Assembly: GCA_934777095.1 (NCBI GenBank)
Contig: CAKVNP010000168.1
Coordinates: 1-5,636, forward strand
DNA length: 5,636 nucleotides
DNA from: an uncultured Clostridium sp.
GTDB lineage: Bacteria; Bacillota; Clostridia; Clostridiales; Clostridiaceae
Reading direction: 5' to 3'
The position numbers were made by a program, and so were the translations under genes. The notes beneath the pieces were generated by a model. That model was not told where the DNA came from. It saw only the letters and a list, made by a program, of their open reading frames with translations, and did not search any database. Positions 1 to 4,264 of the stretch are shown piece by piece. Numbering within the stretch: the first letter of the stretch is position 1; each line of letters opens with the position of its first letter.

Positions 1-39
1 TATCTTGAAAAGTATATGCCTAAGGGAGAGGAAGAGTAG
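1..39 (+). CDS. ntpB: V/A-type ATP synthase subunit B, last 12 codons (partial)
   Basis: Only the last 12 codons and a TAG stop are present, reading YLEKYMPKGEEE. The call rests on two things. A tail of this kind (Tyr-Leu/Ile-x-Lys-Tyr-Met/Leu-Pro followed by charged residues) is typical of the non-catalytic B subunit of bacterial V/A-type ATPases. The next gene, three bases downstream, is subunit D, which follows A and B in these operons. The B subunit alternates with catalytic A subunits in the cytoplasmic V1/A1 hexamer. The fragment is too short to prove the family by itself, so the assignment leans on context. Confidence 0.7.
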   Translation, partial: YLEKYMPKGEEE

Positions 40-42
40 AAT

Positions 43-684
43 ATGGCAAAATTAAATGTCAATCCTACTAGAATGGAACTGTCTAAGCTTAAAAAAAGAT
101 TAGCAACATCTACAAGAAGCCATAAGCTTCTTAAAGATAAACAAGATGAGTTAATGAGACAATTCATAAGCCTTGTTAAATATAACAATGAGCTTAGAAA
201 AGAAGTTGAAGCTGAGCTTGAAGGTTCTTTTAAGGATTTCGTTATGGCAAGTGCTGTAATGAGTTCTGAATTCTTAGAAGAGGCAGTTGCTTATCCAAAA
301 GACAGTATATCTGTTGAAGTAGGAACAAAAAACATAATGAGCGTTAATGTTCCAAAAATGAACTTCCACAGACAACTTCAAGATGATGAAGGCGGTATAT
401 TCCCATATGGTTTTGCAAATACATCTTCAGAGCTTGACGACGCAATTACAAAGCTGTATTCAATATTCCCTAAATTGCTTGAATTAGCAGAAGTGGAAAA
501 ATCAACTCAGCTAATGGCTGATGAAATAGAAAAGACTAGAAGAAGAGTTAATGCCCTTGAGTATATGACTATCCCTCAATTAGAGGAAACTATCAAATTC
601 ATCAGAATGAAACTTGATGAAAATGAAAGAGGAGCTTTAACTAGATTAATGAAAGTTAAAGAAATGATTCAAAGTCAAAACTAG
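43..684 (+). CDS. ntpD: V/A-type ATP synthase subunit D
   Basis: This is the central-stalk rotor subunit of a V/A-type ATPase, which couples ATP turnover in the cytoplasmic A3B3 head to ion movement through the membrane ring. The 213-residue length is normal for the family. The N-terminus has the family signature NPTRMEL followed by LKKRL, then a long charged helix to about residue 70. A globular segment (about 70-140) follows, and a second long helix rich in Glu, Lys and Arg runs to the end. This is the antiparallel coiled-coil layout of D/gamma-like rotor subunits. The ATG at 43 follows a GGGAGAGG ribosome binding site (24-31) inside the end of subunit B, which suggests translational coupling. 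A strong terminator follows directly, so D is the last gene of this operon. Whether the enzyme moves H+ or Na+ cannot be judged from this subunit. Confidence 0.95.
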   Translation: MAKLNVNPTRMELSKLKKRLATSTRSHKLLKDKQDELMRQFISLVKYNNELRKEVEAELEGSFKDFVMASAVMSSEFLEEAVAYPKDSISVEVGTKNIMSVNVPKMNFHRQLQDDEGGIFPYGFANTSSELDDAITKLYSIFPKLLELAEVEKSTQLMADEIEKTRRRVNALEYMTIPQLEETIKFIRMKLDENERGALTRLMKVKEMIQSQN

Positions 685-691
685 TTTTTAT

Positions 692-728
692 AAAAAAGGA
701 GAGAAATTATTATTTTTCTCCTTTTTTT
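692..728 (+). terminator. Rho-independent terminator of the V/A-ATPase operon
   Basis: An A-rich left arm (692-706) pairs with a T-rich right arm (713-727) around a six-base loop (707-712). The core pairs GGAGAGAAA with TTTTTCTCC, including one G-T wobble, and it is extended by A-T pairs that merge with the terminal T run. It lies eight bases after the ntpD stop. Because A-runs and T-runs flank the core, it may also work weakly in the opposite direction. Confidence 0.85.
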
Positions 729-770
729 ATTTATTTTTGGTAACATTTATGACAAACTTTAGATTAATAA

Positions 771-799
771 TTGAAAATATGTTATAGAAATAGTATAAT
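771..799 (+). promoter_or_regulatory. Sigma-A type promoter of the sugar-phosphate transferase gene
   Basis: A TTGAAA -35 box (771-776) and a perfect TATAAT -10 box (794-799) are separated by exactly 17 bases. Transcription would start near 806, giving a leader of about 40 nt before the ATG at 847. It lies between the upstream terminator and the gene, which fits an independent transcription unit. No operator-like palindrome overlaps it. Confidence 0.75.
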
Positions 800-846
800 T
801 TTAAAAAGGGCTAATTATAAAGCACTAAAAATTAAGGAGACTTTTG

Positions 847-1797
847 ATGAATTATTTATTAGCATTTTTATTGGCTTTTTCAATAGTTGCAATATTAACA
901 CCTATACTAATGAAATTGTCAATTCGATATAACTTTACAGATAAACCGACAAAAAGAAAAAAGCATAGAGGACCAATTCCACTTTGTGGAGGTATTTCGA
1001 TGTTTATCGGATACTTTATTGTATACTTCCTAGCTTTTAGGAATCATCCATTTGATGAAAAGTATGGCATTTTTATCGGTAGCTTACTTATTTTACTTAT
1101 TGGTATAGTTGATGACCATTATAAAAGCCGAGGTAAAGAATTTGGTATTTTACCAAGATTGATAGTTCAGCTGTTTGCAGCAATCATAGTATTTATCTCA
1201 GGAGTATCATTTAATGGATTTACTAATCCTTTTACAGGAATATATATAACACTGCCAATTACTGTGCAATTCTTCTTAACAATTACCTGGATCTTTGGAG
1301 TTACGACTGTAATTAACTGGTCAGATGGAATGGATGGATTAGCTGGTGGGTTATCATTTATTTCATCAATAACCTTTGCTGTAACAGCAATTATATTAAA
1401 ACAGCCGCCATCATTATATTTTTCTCTTATTATGGCAGGAGTAATTTTAGGATTTTTGGTATATAATAGATACCCTGCAAGAGTGTTTATGGGTGATTCA
1501 GGAGCAAACTTCTTAGGATTTATCTTAAGTATAATAGCTTTAGATGGAGCATTTAAACAAGCTACTATTTTAAGCCTTATGATACCGATATTTGCTTTAG
1601 CAGTACCTATTTTTGATAATTTATTTGTTGTATTTAAGAGATTTAGTGAAGGTAAGCCGGTTTATCAGGCAGATAGAAGCCAGATTCATTTCAGGCTTCA
1701 GGAAAAAGGATTGTCTAATAGACAGATAGTTACATATCTTAGTATTATAAGTATTAGTTGTGGAATAATTTCTATAATATTATTATTTATAATGTAA
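847..1797 (+). CDS. UDP-HexNAc:polyprenol-phosphate HexNAc-1-phosphate transferase (TagO/WecA/MraY superfamily)
   Basis: This is a polytopic membrane enzyme that transfers an N-acetylhexosamine 1-phosphate, probably GlcNAc-1-P, from UDP-sugar to undecaprenyl phosphate. That step starts teichoic acid or other surface-glycan synthesis. The 316 residues contain about ten hydrophobic segments. Family motifs appear in order: DKPTKRKKHRGPIPLCGG (about 32-49), the Mg2+-binding Asp pair (D89, D90), NWSDGMDGLAGG (N157, D160, D163), and MGDSG (D217). Near the C-terminus the usual H-x-H-H of WecA/TagO reads Q279-I-H281-F. A TTG at 844 would extend the gene by one codon, but ATG847 is better because the AAGGAGA site (834-840) then has a six-base spacer. 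The strong promoter and lack of neighbouring wall genes suggest a single-gene unit. MraY itself is less likely because that gene normally sits in the mur/fts cluster. TagO and WecA roles cannot be told apart here. Confidence 0.9.
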   Translation: MNYLLAFLLAFSIVAILTPILMKLSIRYNFTDKPTKRKKHRGPIPLCGGISMFIGYFIVYFLAFRNHPFDEKYGIFIGSLLILLIGIVDDHYKSRGKEFGILPRLIVQLFAAIIVFISGVSFNGFTNPFTGIYITLPITVQFFLTITWIFGVTTVINWSDGMDGLAGGLSFISSITFAVTAIILKQPPSLYFSLIMAGVILGFLVYNRYPARVFMGDSGANFLGFILSIIALDGAFKQATILSLMIPIFALAVPIFDNLFVVFKRFSEGKPVYQADRSQIHFRLQEKGLSNRQIVTYLSIISISCGIISIILLFIM

Positions 1798-1824
1798 TAT
1801 ATTTAAAGTAAGAATAAAAATTGA

Positions 1825-2055
1825 ATATTGCTTATCAAGAGTGGTGGAGGGACTGGCCCTATGAAACCCAGCAACCTGATTTCAATGATGAATGATGAAT
1901 GATGAATTTGGGATAGAACTCCTTAGGAGTTCTTAAAAAATAAATTTAAGAAATTCCTAGAGGAATTTAAACTTTAATTCATAATTCGTAATTCATAATT
2001 CTGCATTGAATTTCGTGGTGCTAATTCCAACAGTTAATCTGAAAGATAAGAATAT
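1825..2055 (+). promoter_or_regulatory. SAM-I (S-box) riboswitch aptamer with an enlarged P3
   Basis: The core sequences of the SAM-I class are present in order: CTTATCAAGAG (1831-1841), GGAGGGACTGGCCC (1846-1859), ATGAAACCC (1861-1869), GCAACC (1871-1876), GGTGCTAATTCC (2017-2028) and AAAGATAAG (2042-2050). P1 pairs 1831-1836 with 2045-2050 and extends to 1825/2055 past a bulged G at 1830. P3 starts with ACC/GGT (1874-1876 with 2017-2019), and P4 is a tiny CAG/CTG stem (2031-2033 with 2039-2041). The aptamer spans about 231 nt because a repeat element occupies the P3 loop. It precedes metF, luxS, the activation gene and metH, which are classic S-box targets. Bound SAM should stabilise P1 and cause termination before metF. 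Its own promoter was not clearly identified. Confidence 0.95.
1884..2009. repeat. MITE-like non-coding inverted-repeat element inside riboswitch P3
   Basis: The left end is three tandem AATGATG heptads (1884-1904). The right end (about 1970-2007) carries repeated AATTCATAATTC-type units that are imperfectly complementary to the left end, and TTCAATG (1881-1887) pairs perfectly with CATTGAA (2004-2010). Between the ends are two further hairpins: 1915-1922 with 1926-1933 (8 bp, TTA loop) and 1951-1957 with 1962-1968 (7 bp). A competing pairing joins 1930-1937 to 1945-1952. The whole element therefore folds as a branched hairpin standing on P3. It has no plausible coding frame. ATTTC flanks it on both sides (1879-1883 and 2010-2014), which could be a short target duplication. 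A shorter relative is at 3517-3573. Confidence 0.75.
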
Positions 2056-2089
2056 AATTTAAGTATTAAAAAGCCTAAAGCATATTCTT
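2048..2089 (+). promoter_or_regulatory. Antiterminator pairing of the S-box leader
   Basis: AAGAATAT (2048-2055), part of the 3' strand of P1, is perfectly complementary over 8 bp to ATATTCTT (2082-2089), which is the loop and start of the right arm of the downstream terminator. The two pairings exclude one another. When P1 forms with SAM bound, 2048-2055 is occupied and the terminator folds. Without SAM, 2048-2055 is free to hold the terminator's right arm open. This matches the known S-box transcription-termination mechanism. The pairing is read directly from the sequence; its use in vivo is inferred. Confidence 0.7.
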
Positions 2090-2101
2090 TAGGCTTTTTT
2101 T
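2068..2101 (+). terminator. Riboswitch-controlled intrinsic terminator before metF
   Basis: GCCTAAAG (2073-2080) pairs with CTTTAGGC (2087-2094) around a CATATT loop. A-T pairs (2068-2072 with 2095-2099) extend the stem, and the T run continues to 2101. It sits 18 nt after the aptamer and about 40 nt before the metF start, the usual expression-platform position for an S-box leader. Confidence 0.92.
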
Positions 2102-2129
2102 ATATATTTTTTTGAGGTATGAATAAAAA

Positions 2130-2136
2130 GGGGGGG
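2130..2136 (+). promoter_or_regulatory. G-run ribosome binding site of metF, decides the start
   Basis: A run of seven G directly follows five A, with a six-base spacer to ATG2143. G-runs can pair with the CCUCC anti-Shine-Dalgarno core if one G-U wobble is allowed. This site favours ATG2143 over the in-frame ATG at 2119, whose only nearby purine stretch (GAGG, 2114-2117) is one base away. Starting at 2119 would also place the G tract inside the coding sequence. Confidence 0.7.
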
Positions 2137-2142
2137 CAATTT

Positions 2143-3021
2143 ATGAAAATTAATAATTTATTTGAAGATAGAAAAGTGGTGTATTCTTTAGAGGTTTTTC
2201 CACCTAAGCCAACATCACCTATCGAAACTGTATATAATATGCTGGAAGATTTAAAAGGGGTAAATCCAGATTTTATTAGTGTAACATATTGGGCCGGTGG
2301 AGCTAGCAGCAGCAATAGGACATTAGAAATAGCATCATTAATCAAGCATAAGTACAACGTAGAGCCTATGGCACATTTAACATGTATTGATTCTTCGAAA
2401 GAGGAAATTAAAGAAATCTTAGATAGGCTTAAAGCAGAAGGAATAGAAAATATTTTAGCTCTTAGGGGAGACGGCTGTGAGCAGGATCAATCTAGAATCA
2501 GGGACTTTTCATATGCATCTGAATTAATTGATTTTATTAAAAAGAATGGTGACTTTAATGTAGTATCAGCTTGTTATCCAGAAGGGCATATAAATTGTAA
2601 AAACTTATTAAAGGATATAGAATATCTGAAAAATAAACAGGAAGTAGGGGCAACACATTTTATAACACAGTTATTTTTTGATAATGAATATTTCTATGAA
2701 TTTTTAGATAAGGCAGAGGGAAAAGGAATTACTATTCCAATCCAGGCTGGGATAATGCCGGTTGTTAATAAAAAGCAGATTGAAAGAATAACAGGATTAT
2801 GTGGTGCTACTATTCCTAAAAAGTTTATTAAGATAATGGAAAGGTATGAGCATGATAGGATTGCATTAAGAGATGCTGGTATAGCTTATGCTTCTGAGCA
2901 GATTATAGATTTAGTTTCATCTGGTGCAAGGGGAATTCATTTATATAGTATGAATAATCCATATGTTGCAAAAAGTATAACTAATAGTATTAGTTCAATA
3001 TTACAATCAATTAATAATTAG
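2143..3021 (+). CDS. metF: 5,10-methylenetetrahydrofolate reductase
   Basis: MetF reduces 5,10-methylene-THF to 5-methyl-THF, the methyl donor used by MetH further along this operon. It is a cytoplasmic flavoprotein with a TIM-barrel fold. The 292 residues cover the full usual bacterial length. Family landmarks are YSLEVFPPK with the conserved Glu (E17), SVTYWAGG (46-53), AHLTC (77-81), NILALRGD (103-110) with the Asp near the flavin, GATHFITQLFFD in the middle, IPIQAGIMPV, and GIHLYSMN near the C-terminus. The start at ATG2143 was chosen for its G-run ribosome binding site. It is the first gene after the SAM-I terminator, and luxS follows after 12 bases, so the two are co-transcribed. In some anaerobes MetF works with a MetV partner; none is seen in this window. 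The electron donor cannot be read from the sequence. Confidence 0.95.
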   Translation: MKINNLFEDRKVVYSLEVFPPKPTSPIETVYNMLEDLKGVNPDFISVTYWAGGASSSNRTLEIASLIKHKYNVEPMAHLTCIDSSKEEIKEILDRLKAEGIENILALRGDGCEQDQSRIRDFSYASELIDFIKKNGDFNVVSACYPEGHINCKNLLKDIEYLKNKQEVGATHFITQLFFDNEYFYEFLDKAEGKGITIPIQAGIMPVVNKKQIERITGLCGATIPKKFIKIMERYEHDRIALRDAGIAYASEQIIDLVSSGARGIHLYSMNNPYVAKSITNSISSILQSINN

Positions 3022-3033
3022 GAGGTTTAAGAG

Positions 3034-3492
3034 ATGGAGAAGGTTGAGAGTTTTGAATTAGATCACAATAAGGTAAAAGCACCATATATAAGAAAGTGCT
3101 GTCTTTTAGAGGGGGAAAAAGGGGACAAAGTAACAAAGTTTGATTTAAGGTTTTTACAGCCTAATGTAGAAAGCTTTGGTACGGCAGCTATGCATGGACT
3201 TGAGCACTTATTAGCTTATGAATTAAGAAGAAATGTTAAGGGGATAATAGATTTATCACCAATGGGCTGTAGGACAGGATTTTATTTAACTATCTGGGGA
3301 GATAGAGAAGCAGCGGAAATTAAAGATGCTTTAGAAAATGCTTTAAGGGTAGTATTAGCTGCTGATGAAATACCAGCTGCGAACTCAGTGCAATGCGGAA
3401 ACTATAAGGATCTTTCACTATTTGGCGCAAAAGAATACGCTAAAAAAGTACTAGAAACAGGATTCTCCTTAAATATTTACGGAGAAGATTAG
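3034..3492 (+). CDS. luxS: S-ribosylhomocysteine lyase (AI-2 synthase)
   Basis: LuxS cleaves S-ribosylhomocysteine to homocysteine and 4,5-dihydroxy-2,3-pentanedione, the AI-2 precursor. The protein has the normal length of 152 residues and the family opening VESFELDH. All metal and catalytic residues are present: H54-x-x-E57-H58 (the HxxEH metal motif with the general base Glu), C79 in GCRTGFY (catalytic Cys), and C121 in QCGNY (third metal ligand). The ATG at 3034 has an AGGAGG site (3020-3025) that overlaps the metF stop, with an eight-base spacer. Lying between metF and metH under a SAM riboswitch, it most directly serves homocysteine recycling; AI-2 release may be a by-product or a signal. 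The preceding enzyme, S-adenosylhomocysteine nucleosidase (Pfs), is not encoded here. Confidence 0.97.
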   Translation: MEKVESFELDHNKVKAPYIRKCCLLEGEKGDKVTKFDLRFLQPNVESFGTAAMHGLEHLLAYELRRNVKGIIDLSPMGCRTGFYLTIWGDREAAEIKDALENALRVVLAADEIPAANSVQCGNYKDLSLFGAKEYAKKVLETGFSLNIYGED

Positions 3493-3516
3493 TTTAAGTA
3501 AATAATGAACATAAAG

Positions 3517-3573
3517 TAATGATGAATGATGGATGATGAACTTTAATCATTCATAATCCATCATTCATCATTA
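3517..3573. repeat. Short perfect-hairpin repeat related to the P3 element
   Basis: The left arm 3517-3533 and right arm 3557-3573 are perfectly complementary over 17 bp. The stem continues inward with one mismatch to 3540/3550, around a loop near 3541-3549. The left arm carries the heptads AATGATG, AATGATG and GATGATG (3518-3538), matching 20 of 21 bases of the 1884-1904 repeat. It also shares AACTTTAAT and TTCATAAT with the right part of that larger element. It looks like a small or internally deleted member of the same family. It lies in the 100-bp gap between luxS and the next gene. No T run follows it, so it is not a standard terminator, but it could slow polymerase or stabilise upstream mRNA. 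Confidence 0.75.
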
Positions 3574-3581
3574 AAAAAAAA

Positions 3582-3588
3582 GGGGGGG
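3582..3588 (+). promoter_or_regulatory. G-run ribosome binding site of the activation-domain gene
   Basis: Nine A (3573-3581) are followed by seven G and then TATT before ATG3593. The spacing is four bases from the last G, or six to seven if the first G residues pair with 16S rRNA. The A9G7 double homopolymer immediately after the hairpin repeat is a candidate slippage site. Confidence 0.65.
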
Positions 3589-3592
3589 TATT

Positions 3593-4264
3593 ATGTGTAA
3601 TTATAAAATAGATAAAAATGAAATATTAAGATATTTAGGCTATAGAGAGCAGGAGATAAGTGAAGAATTAGAAGTACTTATAAATATGTGTAGGAATGAA
3701 ACTGCTATAAAAAGTAAGCCTAGATATATTTATGAGTATTTTGAACTGGAAAGCTCAGAAGAAAATATTAAAGTTAAGGGCAGTGATGTTTATTTTCCAG
3801 GAAAAGATATCAAAAAACATCTTGGAAAAGCAGACAAATGTTGTATTATGGCAGTAACATTGGGACAAGATATTGAAAGATATATTAAGATGGTAGAAAA
3901 AATAGATCTGACTAAGGCTATTATATTAGATGCCTGTGCCACAACATTAGTTGAGGAAATTTGTGATGAAGCAGAAGAGTCAATAAGAAGCAATATTGAA
4001 AATGGTAAATTTATTACTTCGAGATTTAGTCCAGGGTATGGAGACCTTCCTATATGTTTACAGAAGGATATTATAAATATACTTATGACAGATAAAAAAA
4101 TTGGTCTCACTGTATCATCACATAATTTATTAATGCCAAGAAAATCTGTTACAGCAATAATAGGCATAGGAGAAGAGGAAATAGCTAGCAGCTATAATAA
4201 ATGTGAAAGATGCAGTAATAAAACATGTATTTATAGGAATAGGGGGCAAAAGTGTGGATATTAG
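3593..4264 (+). CDS. Stand-alone B12-dependent methionine synthase activation-domain protein
   Basis: The 223-residue protein resembles the C-terminal activation domain of cobalamin-dependent MetH, which binds SAM and takes part in reductive remethylation of inactive cob(II)alamin. The clearest motif is RFSPGYGDLP (144-153), the counterpart of the RxxPGYP SAM-binding motif in full-length MetH. A VTLG segment (about 88-91) and a DACATTLVEE helix (about 111-120) also fit the family. The C-terminus has four cysteines spaced CX2CX4CX8C (C204, C207, C212, C221), which are absent from the fused domain of E. coli MetH and suggest a metal or Fe-S site (inference). metH follows with an 11-base overlap, which strongly implies that the two products work together. 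The start is set by the G-run site just upstream. The family is confident; the exact reductase partner and chemistry are not visible. Confidence 0.88.
   Translation: MCNYKIDKNEILRYLGYREQEISEELEVLINMCRNETAIKSKPRYIYEYFELESSEENIKVKGSDVYFPGKDIKKHLGKADKCCIMAVTLGQDIERYIKMVEKIDLTKAIILDACATTLVEEICDEAEESIRSNIENGKFITSRFSPGYGDLPICLQKDIINILMTDKKIGLTVSSHNLLMPRKSVTAIIGIGEEEIASSYNKCERCSNKTCIYRNRGQKCGY
4241..4246 (+). promoter_or_regulatory. Ribosome binding site for metH, decides a GTG start
   Basis: AGGGGG lies inside the end of the upstream gene, with a seven-base spacer to GTG4254. No ATG in the metH frame occurs before the conserved DGAMGT motif, where the ATG at 4305 would already be too far downstream, so the GTG start is well supported. 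Confidence 0.75.

Noticed and set aside
844..846. TTG start one M upstream in the sugar-phosphate transferase
   Set aside because: It lies only three bases from the AAGGAGA site, while the next codon is ATG with an ideal six-base spacer.
1758..1793. Possible promoter for the S-box leader (TTGTGG, 17 bases, TATTAT; also TATAAT at 1773-1778 and 1788-1793)
   Set aside because: The -10-like boxes are expected by chance in this AT-rich gene end, and none has a convincing -35 box at proper spacing. A promoter here is plausible but not supported enough to annotate.
1884..1904. CRISPR-like or microsatellite array of AATGATG heptads
   Set aside because: There are only three units, with no spacers and no cas genes, and the heptads form one arm of a larger inverted repeat.
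2119..2142. Upstream in-frame ATG for metF adding eight residues (MNKKGGQF)
   Set aside because: GAGG is one base away, the extra residues are encoded by the ribosome binding site tract itself, and family proteins begin near MKINNLF.
2100..2357. Minus-strand open frame across the metF start
   Set aside because: It overlaps the terminator T-run, ribosome binding site and conserved N-terminus of metF on the other strand and shows no family features.
3517..3573. Rho-independent terminator after luxS
   Set aside because: The stem is AT-rich and followed by A and G runs rather than T. The reverse strand also lacks a T run directly after the stem.
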